In this document: piece by piece, positions 22,289-31,271 of the stretch | Position numbering within the stretch: position 1 is the stretch's first letter | Layout of the letters: each line of letters starts with the position of its first letter | Virus record (IMG/VR): IMGVR_UViG_3300050015_000317 | Coordinates: 1 to 63,720 of that record | DNA: 63,720 bases | Source: a virus | Strand: one strand, 5' to 3' | Translations under genes and position numbers: made by a program | The notes under the pieces: generated by a model | Databases searched by the model: none | The model's input: the letters and a program-made list of their open reading frames with translations, nothing else | What the model was told of the DNA's origin: nothing

Positions 22289-24046
22289 ATGGCTGAAATA
22301 GCCGCACCCAATATCAAGACTTCCAAGAACGACTCCGCCGTGCGCCTATCGCGGGCGATGCAGTCGGCACAGAAGAAGATTGCGCCCTTCCAAGAGAAGC
22401 GCATCGAGCAGGTGCGCCAGTTCGCGGGCCGAAACCACGGCGCGAATAAAGGTGCCCGCGATTTGCTGAATCTGCCGCTGTCCCTGGTCACGACCCTGCT
22501 TCCGCACCTGACGCTGGAACCGCGAGCGATGATCGTGCCGGTGTTCCCCGAGCGCGCTTCGTTCGCTGATAAGTTTGAATTGACCCTGAACCGCCGCCTG
22601 TCGCACATGGACATCGGCACGAGTTTCCGACTGGCCATCATCGACTCGATGTTCGGCCCCGGCATCCTCAAGACCGGGCTGGGCGAATCGGAGGCGGGCG
22701 AGTTCCGCGAGGCCGAGAACTACCGCCACGATCCCGGCCGCCCGTTCTGCGACCGCGTGGACTTCGACGACTATCTCGTGGACATGGACGCCAAATCGCG
22801 GGCGTCCGTCCAGTTCGAGGGCGACAAGTTCTCAATCCCCTACGAGTACGCGCAGGACTGCGGGCTGTACAACAAGAAGGTACTCGACCTGCTGAATCCG
22901 AACAATCGTGCGGTCAAGCAGAACGAGAAGGCTTCCGACACCGGAAAGGGCGATGCGGGCGCGGACAATGAGCGGTTCATCCCCGAACTGCCCTTGTGGT
23001 CTGTGTGGTTGCCGCGCCAGAAGATGATCGTCGTGGTGTCGGCCGATCCCGATGGTGGGCCGAAGGGTTATCTCCGCGAGGTCCAGTGGGAAGGCGACGA
23101 GAGCGGCCCCTACGACCTGATTAACTTGGTGGATTTCCCCGGCCAGATCATCCCGATCTCGCTGGTGGGTTCCGTGCTGGACCTGCACCGCGCCGCCAAC
23201 GCTGTCGGGCGCAAGATGATTAACCAGGCAACGCGCCAGAAGTCGTTGACCGTCTATGACAAAGTGGCCGAAGCTGACGCTGAAACCGTGCGAGACTCTA
23301 GCGACGGTGACGTGGTGGGCGTCAATAGCGTTGACCGCATCAAGGTTCTCGACCAGGGCGGCGTAGCGGATACCAACTACAAGGCGATGGGCTGGATCCT
23401 GGAGCAGTTCAACCAGCGCTCCGGCAACATGGACATCGTGGGCGGCTTGCAGGCGGGTTCTAAGACGCTGGGCCAGGACCAGATGATGCTCCAGGCTGCG
23501 GGCGGGCGCGTGTCCGATTGGCGCGGCCAGTGCCGCAAGGCGTGCAAGAGTGTCCTGCGTAAGATTGCTGGCTACCTATGGTCCGATCCCGTGTACCGAA
23601 CAAAACTGACGCTGGACGTGGGTGGCGTAGCGGTTCCTACCGAGTGGACGCCCGACGACCGCGAAGGCGAGTTCGAGTCTGACTACGACATCGACATCGT
23701 GCCTTACGGCTTCCAGAATGATTCGCCGGCCGAGCGCTATCAGCGGATGGAACGCCTAATTTCCAACACGATTGTCCCAATGATCCCGATCCTGGCGGCG
23801 CAGGGCCAGAGGATTGACGCGAAGCGGCTGATTGACTTCGCGGTGAAGAGCGCCGATCTGGCCGAACTCCGCAACCTGTTCTCGCCGGCCGCACCCGAAG
23901 TGGTGCAGGGCGCGACGATGAACGGAGCTTCACCCCCGGCCTTGCCCGGCGAGGCACCCCAGGCCATAGCGCCGCCGCCGAACACGCCGAACATGAACCC
24001 CCAGGAAGTACCCGGCCGTGCGCCGGTAGCAGGAGAAGTGCAATGA
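22289..24046 (+). CDS. portal (head-tail connector) protein
   Basis: The 585-residue protein has the order and size of podovirus portals. There is an N-terminal helical clip/stem part, an IPISLVGSVLDLHRAANAVG segment leading into the long NQATRQKSL helix, a middle SGNMDIVGGLQAGSKTLGQD loop, and a Pro/Ala-rich C-terminus. Twelve copies would form the DNA entry ring that binds the terminase and tail. Its place between the terminase and scaffold/capsid genes supports the call. Its last bases overlap the next gene. Confidence 0.82.
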   Translation: MAEIAAPNIKTSKNDSAVRLSRAMQSAQKKIAPFQEKRIEQVRQFAGRNHGANKGARDLLNLPLSLVTTLLPHLTLEPRAMIVPVFPERASFADKFELTLNRRLSHMDIGTSFRLAIIDSMFGPGILKTGLGESEAGEFREAENYRHDPGRPFCDRVDFDDYLVDMDAKSRASVQFEGDKFSIPYEYAQDCGLYNKKVLDLLNPNNRAVKQNEKASDTGKGDAGADNERFIPELPLWSVWLPRQKMIVVVSADPDGGPKGYLREVQWEGDESGPYDLINLVDFPGQIIPISLVGSVLDLHRAANAVGRKMINQATRQKSLTVYDKVAEADAETVRDSSDGDVVGVNSVDRIKVLDQGGVADTNYKAMGWILEQFNQRSGNMDIVGGLQAGSKTLGQDQMMLQAAGGRVSDWRGQCRKACKSVLRKIAGYLWSDPVYRTKLTLDVGGVAVPTEWTPDDREGEFESDYDIDIVPYGFQNDSPAERYQRMERLISNTIVPMIPILAAQGQRIDAKRLIDFAVKSADLAELRNLFSPAAPEVVQGATMNGASPPALPGEAPQAIAPPPNTPNMNPQEVPGRAPVAGEVQ

Positions 24047-24252
24047 CGGAGAAAGATCAACGAATACTCGATTGGATGGACAGCAGGGGGATGTTGGTAG
24101 AGGACTGCAATATCCGAATTCTCGTGGGGGGGTTGCCAGGCATAAAAAGCAAATCTGTTAGCGCCGGAACTCTGCTTGATGCAGTCCTAATTGGACTCGA
24201 CGATATGCGTCTATTGGTAGACAGGATGATTGAGGAGGCCAAGGCGCTGTGA
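24043..24252 (+). CDS. hypothetical protein, 69 aa
   Basis: ATGA overlap with the portal stop and GGAGAAG upstream support this 69-residue protein (MTEKDQRILDWMDSRGM...). It is helical and acidic, and not recognised. Confidence 0.6.
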   Translation: MTEKDQRILDWMDSRGMLVEDCNIRILVGGLPGIKSKSVSAGTLLDAVLIGLDDMRLLVDRMIEEAKAL

Positions 24253-24437
24253 AAAACAAGATGAAGTTAGGCATGGGCGGTCGATTCGCGGCACTCGTGT
24301 CCAAGTTGCAGAACGAGGGCAAGAGCGCGTCGCAAGCTGGCGGGATCGCAGCGATGGCTGGCCGCAAGAAGTTTGGTGCGAAGAAGATGAACCAATGGGC
24401 CAAGGCCGGTCACAAGCGCGCGGCCTTGAAAGGGTAA
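24249..24437 (+). CDS. basic protein, 62 aa
   Basis: This is a GTG start in a 4-base overlap. The protein is rich in Lys/Ala/Gly (GGIAAMAGRKKFGAKKMNQW), a pattern seen in small DNA-binding or virion-packed proteins. The function is unknown. Confidence 0.6.
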   Translation: MKNKMKLGMGGRFAALVSKLQNEGKSASQAGGIAAMAGRKKFGAKKMNQWAKAGHKRAALKG

Positions 24438-24446
24438 GGAACAACC

Positions 24447-24671
24447 ATGAGCAAGAAATCCTCTCCGGCAACGGTAGACATGGACGAAGAGTGGCGGGCT
24501 AAATCAGATGCCGACACGCTCGTTCAGGCCGAGGAAATTCGCGGCGACTCCAAGCGTCACGCTGCGGCCATGAAGTGTCTGAAGGGTCGCTCCAGCGCCA
24601 TGAAGATGGCGATGAGCAAGCCAAGCAAGAAGGACTTGCTGGACAAGATGGACCTAGGCGAGGGCGAGTAG
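24447..24671 (+). CDS. hypothetical protein, 74 aa
   Basis: This charged helical protein includes DADTLVQAEEIRGDSKRH, is Lys-rich near the C-terminus and ends DLGEGE. Similar short proteins with the 'LxxAEEI..D' pattern lie next to phage capsid genes, but a role cannot be assigned. AAGGAA precedes the ATG. Confidence 0.6.
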   Translation: MSKKSSPATVDMDEEWRAKSDADTLVQAEEIRGDSKRHAAAMKCLKGRSSAMKMAMSKPSKKDLLDKMDLGEGE

Positions 24672-25021
24672 TGGCCCCCGTTTATTCGTTTACCTGCGCC
24701 TGCGGCCACACGACCGACGACATCCGGCCCGTTGCCGACCGGGACGGGTCGATGCCATGCGAAGTCTGCGGCAAACTCGCCCTGCGCGACATCCAGGCGG
24801 AGGTCAGAACGTCGATGAGGTCCGGCGAATTGCCGGACTTCGTTTCCTCGTCCGCGGGCGTCCACCCCGACCAAGTGGCCGAGCACAACCGAAAGTATGG
24901 GCACTTGGGCGTGGCCGACGCGCAGGGCAACATCCACATCAAGCATGAGCCGGGACGGTCCACGTATTTCAAGTACCTCAAGGCGCGCGGGCTTCACAAT
25001 AGAGACGAGATTCGGGGCTGA
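24671..25021 (+). CDS. FmdB-like zinc-ribbon protein, 116 aa
   Basis: The GTG start overlaps the preceding TAG. YSFTCACGHTTDDI and MPCEVCGKLA form a putative zinc ribbon of the FmdB type. A helical C-terminus with KHEPGRSTYFKYLKARG follows. It is located between portal and scaffold genes. The 156-base gap after it contains no gene or clear signal. Confidence 0.65.
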   Translation: MAPVYSFTCACGHTTDDIRPVADRDGSMPCEVCGKLALRDIQAEVRTSMRSGELPDFVSSSAGVHPDQVAEHNRKYGHLGVADAQGNIHIKHEPGRSTYFKYLKARGLHNRDEIRG

Positions 25022-25177
25022 CAATACAAGCGGCAGGGGTCTGGGACGCCAGGATGCCCCCGTGCTGGGGTTAGACCAGCAGCCGCACTTCGCAGTACCC
25101 AACGTGATTAACCGTCAGACCAGCGGGTCGCCGCGTGGCGACTTGCCCTGCACGGCACACACCGATAGGGGTTTCAC

Positions 25178-26287
25178 ATGACAGACGAAGTAGTTGTTGA
25201 TTCCGCATCGACTTCCAGCGGCCCGACGTTCGACCAGATGCTTTCCAACGTGAAGCAGACAGTCGCCGCCGAGCAGGCTAAGCCGGTTGTGGAAGGCAAG
25301 ACGGAAGATGTAGCGACCACGGAAGGCAAGGACGAGGTTGTGACGGCCCAGGACGAGGGAACTACCGAGAAACCGGCTCCCAAGCCCGACAGCAGCACGA
25401 CCGGATCGACGCTGACCGAGAAGCAGCGAGAGGTCGCTACGCAACTTGGAATGACCGATGACGACCTGGCCGCACTTGGGGACAGGGCCGGTAAGGCTCT
25501 TGATTCCGCAGGCAAGCGACTGGGCAAGGCCACGTCCAAGGCGGGGCGCGCCAAAGAGGAAGCCGACAAGCTAAAGGCCGATTACGAGGCCAAGCTCGCG
25601 GCACTTGAAAAGACGCCTCCCGCAAAGGCTGACGACGACGATCTGACAGCGGGCGAAAAGCCTGCCGATGACCTGGCGGCGCTGGCTAAGGAACTTGAAG
25701 GCGACGTGACCGAGGATGAGCTGATTGCCGAGGGCGGCGTCGCCAAGTTCAACGCTCTGCGCAGAGGCATTTTGGCCGCGCTCAAGAATGGTTCCGATCC
25801 GGCGATGGTGCAGGAAGTGGGTGCTCTCAAGGAGCAACTGACCGCACTGACCAACGAGCGGAAGGATGCCACCGAGCAACGCAAGGTCGCAGAGGTTTCC
25901 AAGTGGTTCAAAGACCTTGACCGCACGAAGTTCCCGGCGTTCAAGGACATTGACTACGACAAGGTGGATTTCGAGGACGGCGAATCGTCCGACCAGCGAG
26001 AGGCCATTGAGGAAGTGCTGAAGAATGCGGCGGCTCTGCAAAAGGCAGGGGCCGAACTCGGCAGCAAACTATCCCTCACCGGCGCGCTGGAACGTGCAGT
26101 ACGTTTGCTTTATTCCGATGACATTGAGAGGGCGGCCGAAGCGAGGGGCAAAGAGGCCGTGAAGAAGCGGGGGAGTCAGATCATTCCGTCACCCAGGGGC
26201 GCTCAGCAGGGCGGCAACGCAAAGTCGTCCGAAGAGGAAGCCTTGGATGCGGTGAGGGCCAAGCAAGCAGAGCTTGGCATCCGCTAG
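25178..26287 (+). CDS. capsid scaffold/assembly protein candidate
   Basis: The 369-residue protein is highly charged, Lys/Glu/Asp/Ala-rich and predicted mostly helical and disordered, with coiled-coil stretches (KAGRAKEEADKLKADYEAKL). This is the usual composition of scaffolding proteins placed directly before the major capsid gene. There is no protease motif. It would guide prohead assembly and then exit. AAGGCCTTG-type codon bias is the same as its neighbours. Confidence 0.7.
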   Translation: MTDEVVVDSASTSSGPTFDQMLSNVKQTVAAEQAKPVVEGKTEDVATTEGKDEVVTAQDEGTTEKPAPKPDSSTTGSTLTEKQREVATQLGMTDDDLAALGDRAGKALDSAGKRLGKATSKAGRAKEEADKLKADYEAKLAALEKTPPAKADDDDLTAGEKPADDLAALAKELEGDVTEDELIAEGGVAKFNALRRGILAALKNGSDPAMVQEVGALKEQLTALTNERKDATEQRKVAEVSKWFKDLDRTKFPAFKDIDYDKVDFEDGESSDQREAIEEVLKNAAALQKAGAELGSKLSLTGALERAVRLLYSDDIERAAEARGKEAVKKRGSQIIPSPRGAQQGGNAKSSEEEALDAVRAKQAELGIR

Positions 26288-26343
26288 TTCACGTTTTCAA
26301 CCCGCGAAGAGGCTGACCTTTCGCACACTTGAAAGGACAGCAC

Positions 26344-27441
26344 ATGAGCGGCATCAATCTTTCCGGCGACCAGACCTTCGAACTGTGGGACGCTACTCGT
26401 AGCGCATACCCGTGGAAGGACAAGCTCGCCGAGCTTCTGAAGTACCAGTCCTATCCGTTTATGAGCCAGTGGGCGGGACCGGACCGGGTGACGTTCGATG
26501 GCGGCACGCAGATCACCTTCGACGTGATGCTGGGTGACAACGGCTCGGCCAAGATGGTCAAGCCCTACCAGACCACGGCGGTCAGCGTGACCGAGACCTT
26601 GGCGCAGATGAGCGCCCCGTGGCGTTCGGCGCAGGCCGAGTACTCCATCTCCACGGACGAGATCAGGCGGAACGCCGGCAACGACGTGAAGCTGGTCGAT
26701 CTGCGGAAGCTTCGCCGGCAGGGGGCCATGATGAGCATGGCGAACATGCTGGAGGAGAAGGCGTGGGCGGCACCGACCAGTTCCACCGACGACACGAATC
26801 CGTATGGCGTGCCGTACTGGATCGTGCCGATCACCGGCACGCAGGCCACCAGTGACCCGACCGGCGCTTTCCAGGGCAGCAATGCCAGCGGCTTCTCGAC
26901 CTGCGGCGGCATCGACGCCTCCGTGGCCGCGAACGCCCGTTGGCGCAACTGGAACGCGACGTGGAGCAACTCCAGCGGCGAGATCACCACGGCGGACGTG
27001 CTTCGCATGGGACGCATGCTGCGGCACCTGAACTTCAAGGCCCCAATGATGGCCAGCGCCTACGAGCCGGGCGGCGGGATCGACAATCTCCGTCTGTACG
27101 CCTGCGAGACGATCATCCAGAACCTGGAGAAGCTGGCGCGCAGCCAGAATGACCAGCTTGGCTCCGATGTCCTCAAGTACCAGAACATGACTCTGGTCAA
27201 GGGCATCCCGGTCGAGTGGGTTCCGGTTCTGGACGCCGACACGACCCTGCCGATGTACGCGATCAACCACGACCACTGGAAGGTGTTCGTGATGGAGGGC
27301 GAGTATTTCAACGAGACCACTCCTCCCGTTGACCGCGAGCTGCACCGCGTCATCACGACCTTCGTGGACCTGGATTACAACTTCATGGTCACGAATCGTC
27401 AGCGGGCGGGCGGCCTGATTTCCTACGTGGCGGGTACGTAG
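26344..27441 (+). CDS. major capsid protein
   Basis: This 365-residue protein follows the scaffold gene, has GAAAGGACAG upstream of ATG 26344, and lacks membrane segments. ITFDVMLGDNGSAKMVKPYQ, KAWAAPTSSTDD and the C-terminal VDLDYNFMVTNRQRAGG are consistent with an HK97-fold coat protein of a podovirus. The position and size are the main evidence. High use of G/C-ending codons agrees with high expression. Confidence 0.78.
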   Translation: MSGINLSGDQTFELWDATRSAYPWKDKLAELLKYQSYPFMSQWAGPDRVTFDGGTQITFDVMLGDNGSAKMVKPYQTTAVSVTETLAQMSAPWRSAQAEYSISTDEIRRNAGNDVKLVDLRKLRRQGAMMSMANMLEEKAWAAPTSSTDDTNPYGVPYWIVPITGTQATSDPTGAFQGSNASGFSTCGGIDASVAANARWRNWNATWSNSSGEITTADVLRMGRMLRHLNFKAPMMASAYEPGGGIDNLRLYACETIIQNLEKLARSQNDQLGSDVLKYQNMTLVKGIPVEWVPVLDADTTLPMYAINHDHWKVFVMEGEYFNETTPPVDRELHRVITTFVDLDYNFMVTNRQRAGGLISYVAGT

Positions 27442-27474
27442 TTACCGCGTAGTTCCTTGACTATTCGGGACTGA

Positions 27475-27505
27475 CCGGGGCGAACCCAGAGGGGGAACGC
27501 CCCGG
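27475..27505 (+). promoter_or_regulatory. GC-rich hairpin after the capsid gene
   Basis: CCGGGGCG (27475-27482) pairs with CGCCCCGG (27498-27505) around a 15-base loop, with no T-run. It overlaps the first of two direct copies of CCCAGAGGGGGAACG (27485-27499, 27523-27537). The second copy contains the ribosome site of the next gene. It may stabilise mRNA or partly stop transcription. Confidence 0.45.
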
Positions 27506-27540
27506 CATCCCAAACTTCCATTCCCAGAGGGGGAACGACC

Positions 27541-28218
27541 ATGAGTGTTGGATTTGATCTGAAGAACGAGAAGCAGACTACGAAGCGCGTCTATTACACC
27601 GGCTCCAGCGCCCTGAAGGCGGGCTACTGCCTGTGCTACAACCGGGACAGCAACACCGGCGCGACGACCACGAGCGTTGACTACGCTCGTGCCCGAGAGG
27701 TCGAGAAGCCCGCGACCGCGAACCTGCCGTACTTTGCCGGCGTCGTGGAGTCCGGCTGCGAGATCACCGGCCCCGGCTGGATCGAGATCATCGAGCCGAA
27801 GAAGGGCATGTTGGCCGAGGTGTGGAGCGACGTGAGTTCCACGCTGGGCACGACCCATCTGGCCATCACCAATGGTTCCTATGCGGTGGTTGCCAACACC
27901 ACGGGTACGGTCTGTGTCGGTCGAGCCATGCAGACGATTGACACGGACACCACGAACGCCCGCGTTCTGGCCGAACTGTCCGGCGTCGGCGGGGCGTTGG
28001 TCACACAGACTGGCGCGGCCGTTACAAAGGTTGCCGGTTCAACCACCGGCGGCGTTGTGGCGTTGGCTGGGTTGACTGCCGCAGTGGGCGGCGTCGGCGC
28101 TACGGCCAATAAGTCCGCCTTCTCCGGCGACATGGCGATTCTGGCCAAGGCCATCAACGCGGTCATCGTGGACCAGGCGGCTGTCATCGCGGCTCTCAAG
28201 ACCAACAACCTGATGTAG
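27541..28218 (+). CDS. head decoration-type protein candidate
   Basis: The 225-residue, Thr/Gly/Ala/Val-rich beta-type protein directly follows the capsid gene and includes VVESGCEITGPGWIEIIEP. Size and position suggest a head fibre or decoration protein. The C-terminal 40 residues are a helical/collagen-like Ala/Val segment that may oligomerise. GAGGGGG precedes the ATG. Confidence 0.6.
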   Translation: MSVGFDLKNEKQTTKRVYYTGSSALKAGYCLCYNRDSNTGATTTSVDYARAREVEKPATANLPYFAGVVESGCEITGPGWIEIIEPKKGMLAEVWSDVSSTLGTTHLAITNGSYAVVANTTGTVCVGRAMQTIDTDTTNARVLAELSGVGGALVTQTGAAVTKVAGSTTGGVVALAGLTAAVGGVGATANKSAFSGDMAILAKAINAVIVDQAAVIAALKTNNLM

Positions 28219-28231
28219 TCCAAGTCATCAA

Positions 28232-28307
28232 CCGCGCCGTTTGCAGGGGAGAAACGGCGCGGGATAGTTCAATGCGGAACGGGAGCGGTTTGAGGGGGCC
28301 GCTCCCG
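28232..28307 (+). terminator. tandem strong hairpins between capsid and glycosyltransferase genes
   Basis: CCGCGCCGTTT (28232-28242) pairs perfectly with AAACGGCGCGG (28252-28262), 11 bp with a 9-base loop. CGGGAGCGG (28280-28288) pairs with CCGCTCCCG (28299-28307), 9 bp with a 10-base loop. Neither has a clean T-run directly after it (GAGTTTTCC lies about 10 bases further on), so they may attenuate rather than fully stop transcription out of the highly expressed capsid genes. Confidence 0.5.
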
Positions 28308-28355
28308 CCCGCGAACGTGAGTTTTCCTGCCTGACCGAGTTTCTTGGAGAAGAAA

Positions 28356-31271
28356 ATGCCCCTGCTTAGGAAAGTAACCCCCTCCGAATTTGGACTGATC
28401 CCGTTGCAAGGCATGGCGCAGAAACATGCGTTCCTGTGCTGCCCAGGCCCTTCACTGGCAAACGTGGATACGACATTGCTTCACGCCCCCGGCGCGATGG
28501 TGCTGGCAATCAATACTGCTTACCCCAAGGTCAAGCCTGACCTGTGGATCGGCATGGACTCGCCGCCGTCGTATGACCCAAACTTGTGGTGGGAACCGTT
28601 CCCCAAGATTTGCGGCGACCGCTACCTTCATTCGATGGTCAACGGCGCTCCGCTGGCCGACGTGCCCAATGTCCATTTCATTCAGGGACAGGGCGACGTG
28701 AAGCCGTGGCAAATGCCTCACATGCTGGGCCTGAATGACAGGATTCTATGGGCGCAGCCGTACCCAAGTACGTTCATGGTCGCGCTGCACGCCTTGATGA
28801 TGGCGGGCGCGAAGGCCATCTATCTCGTCGGCTGCGACTTTGGCGGCACGAGCGACTATCACGACGGGCGCGTGCTGTCGGACGACAAGCGCACCCGCAA
28901 CCGAATTTTGATGAAGGCCATCGTTTACGACATGTTCGGCGTCGCGACTGAGGCCAAGGCTATTGGTATCGACATTATCAGTTGCACCGCCGATTCGCCG
29001 GTCAACACCTTCATCCCGTACATGACCATCGACCAGGCGCGGGAGAACATTGCCAAGTCCATCCCGCAGCCGGTATTCGACAAGGTGCTGGACGGTGGCG
29101 AGGCCGAGTCGTGCGAGTGGTTGATCGACGCGCCCAAGGCCCCGCGTGGCGTTGTCACGGCCAGCGACAAGAACCAGGAGTGGCTTCTGCCGTGGTGGTA
29201 CGCGAACCTGCGCCGCCACAACCCCGATATCCCGGTCTGCTTCGTGGATTACGGGCTGACGGACGAGGGCCGCAAGTGGTGCATGGAACACGGTTCAATG
29301 CTCCAGCTTGGCGGGCAGATGCCGCAAGGACTTGTCTGGTTCCGCAAACCGCTGTGCCTGCTGAAATCACCGTTCGAGACAACGGTGTGGATCGACTTAG
29401 ATTGCGAGATTCGCGGCAACATCACCCCGTGGCTGGATTCGGCTGCGAACGGGTTGGTACTGACCGAAGACCAGCACAACCCGTGGTGCAAGCAGTACCG
29501 TGAAGTTCCGCTTCAATCCGGCGTTGTAGGCGTCAAGAAGGGCAACCCTCTCGTATCGAAGTGGATGGAGGCGATCTTCCAGCGCCCCGGCGAGTTCAGA
29601 GGCGACCAGGAGGCCCTGAATTACATCGTGGCGAAGATGGACGCCAAGATAGTCATCCTGCCTGCTGAATACCAATGGCTGCGGCTGGCAGGCGATCCGC
29701 CCGCAAACGCCGTCGTGGTTCACTGGACGGGCGTTGAAGGTAAGGCCATCATCAAGGCACAGATTGCGGCGAACGCGGCAAAGCCCGCCGTTCCTGCCGA
29801 ACGGCCGCTCGTTTCAATCCTAATGTCCGCCTACAACGCCGACAGGTGGATCGGCGAGGCCATCGAGTCCTGCCGAAAGCAGACGTACCAGAATTGGGAA
29901 CTGATCGTTGTGGATGACGGCAGCAAGACGCCCGTTGTCTATTCCGGCGATTCTCGCGTGACTGTTCATCGCACGGATAACCGTGGTCAGTATGCCGCTC
30001 TGAATCTGGCATGGTCATTGGCTAAGGGCCAGTACGTTGCGCGGCTGGACGCTGATGACATGCAGGACTCGACGCGACTGGCCAAGCAGGTCGCGTACCT
30101 GGAGGCCCACCGCGACACGGATATCGTTACAACGGGCGCGAGGCTGACCGACGAGGCCGGTAGTGACAAAGGGTTGCACCAATACTTCGGCGCGATGGAT
30201 ACGGCGTCTTATTTAGCCGGTTCCTTGAAACATCCGGTCAACGCCTCACAAATGGCGCGTCATTCTGTGTGGGAAACGGTCATGCCGCTGGACCCCAAGT
30301 ACACTCACATGGGTGATTGCGAGTGGAACATCAAGGCGATTGTGGCGGGTTGTCGGTCATGGGGGCATATCGCGGAACCGTTGTACGTCTACCGCCGACA
30401 TGCCGGTTCCCAGTCGTTGTGTGGTGCGAACAAGTGTTTGGAACAACATGCGGAATTACTAAAGCGATACACGGCAAAGTCCAAACTCTCCATTCTGACG
30501 TGCATATCCGGGCGGCCGGAACTGTACCGAAATCACTTGACGGCGCTGGCGGCTTGTTCAGGCGAGGCAGACATCGAGTATTGCGTTGGCCTGTTCGGCG
30601 ACATCACGACCCAGCCGCACTACCTCCGAGAGTTCGAGGCTAAGTTCGAGGGCGGCGTCAAGGTCGCGCGGATCGAGTCAACAGACTCGCTTGCACAGCT
30701 TCACGCACAGAACGCGGCGTTGCAGTTGGTTACAAACGACCGCGTACTGGTGATCGGTTCCGAGATCAAGGTTGCGCCTGGCGTTCTGGCTGACGCGGCG
30801 CGAGTGCCGGAAAAGACGGCTGTGTTCTACGGCGTCCACAACAGCGCCGATGGCCGGTCCTATATCGGGACGAAGCGGAAGATTGCCCTGTCATTTGCAA
30901 TGGCGATCCATCGGCAAGATTTGGTGGCCATTGGCGGTTGGGACTTGGCCTATGCCCACGGCACCTGCTTTGATGACAACGACTTGTCGGCAAGGCTCCT
31001 AGTGTCCGGCGTGACGTTCCGGTGGAACTTCGGGCTGGAGTGCGTGCATCAATCGCACCCGCCAGCAAGTAGCGGGTCTACGCGACAGGAGGAATGGGCG
31101 CGCAATAACGGAATCTGGCAATCCCGCCTCAATGGGTATCGCGGTCCGCTTTGGCCACTGTGTTCCGACAATAGCCAGTTGATTCATGCCCCGGAGATTG
31201 GCGACGGGATTGAGCAGCAGGCCGCGCTTCGAGCCGCGCTGATCGAGCGGGGGTACAGGGCGAAATGGTAA
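28356..31271 (+). CDS. multi-domain glycosyltransferase, 971 aa
   Basis: Four parts can be seen. Residues 1-about 240 have FLCCPGPSL and YLVGCDFGG, resembling DUF115/MptE-type or sialyltransferase-like Rossmann domains. Residues about 260-470 contain VWIDLDCEIRGN, a GT-A DxD-type motif. Residues about 480-700 are a classical GT2 (VSILMSAYNADRW, ELIVVDDGS, ARLDADDMQD). Residues about 710-971 are another GT-A-like unit (LSILTCISGRPELYRNHL, GTCFDDNDLSARLL). It probably builds a glycan on a virion protein or on the host surface. It is placed in the structural operon, which favours virion glycosylation. ATG 28356 follows TTGGAGAAG. Confidence 0.8.
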   Translation: MPLLRKVTPSEFGLIPLQGMAQKHAFLCCPGPSLANVDTTLLHAPGAMVLAINTAYPKVKPDLWIGMDSPPSYDPNLWWEPFPKICGDRYLHSMVNGAPLADVPNVHFIQGQGDVKPWQMPHMLGLNDRILWAQPYPSTFMVALHALMMAGAKAIYLVGCDFGGTSDYHDGRVLSDDKRTRNRILMKAIVYDMFGVATEAKAIGIDIISCTADSPVNTFIPYMTIDQARENIAKSIPQPVFDKVLDGGEAESCEWLIDAPKAPRGVVTASDKNQEWLLPWWYANLRRHNPDIPVCFVDYGLTDEGRKWCMEHGSMLQLGGQMPQGLVWFRKPLCLLKSPFETTVWIDLDCEIRGNITPWLDSAANGLVLTEDQHNPWCKQYREVPLQSGVVGVKKGNPLVSKWMEAIFQRPGEFRGDQEALNYIVAKMDAKIVILPAEYQWLRLAGDPPANAVVVHWTGVEGKAIIKAQIAANAAKPAVPAERPLVSILMSAYNADRWIGEAIESCRKQTYQNWELIVVDDGSKTPVVYSGDSRVTVHRTDNRGQYAALNLAWSLAKGQYVARLDADDMQDSTRLAKQVAYLEAHRDTDIVTTGARLTDEAGSDKGLHQYFGAMDTASYLAGSLKHPVNASQMARHSVWETVMPLDPKYTHMGDCEWNIKAIVAGCRSWGHIAEPLYVYRRHAGSQSLCGANKCLEQHAELLKRYTAKSKLSILTCISGRPELYRNHLTALAACSGEADIEYCVGLFGDITTQPHYLREFEAKFEGGVKVARIESTDSLAQLHAQNAALQLVTNDRVLVIGSEIKVAPGVLADAARVPEKTAVFYGVHNSADGRSYIGTKRKIALSFAMAIHRQDLVAIGGWDLAYAHGTCFDDNDLSARLLVSGVTFRWNFGLECVHQSHPPASSGSTRQEEWARNNGIWQSRLNGYRGPLWPLCSDNSQLIHAPEIGDGIEQQAALRAALIERGYRAKW

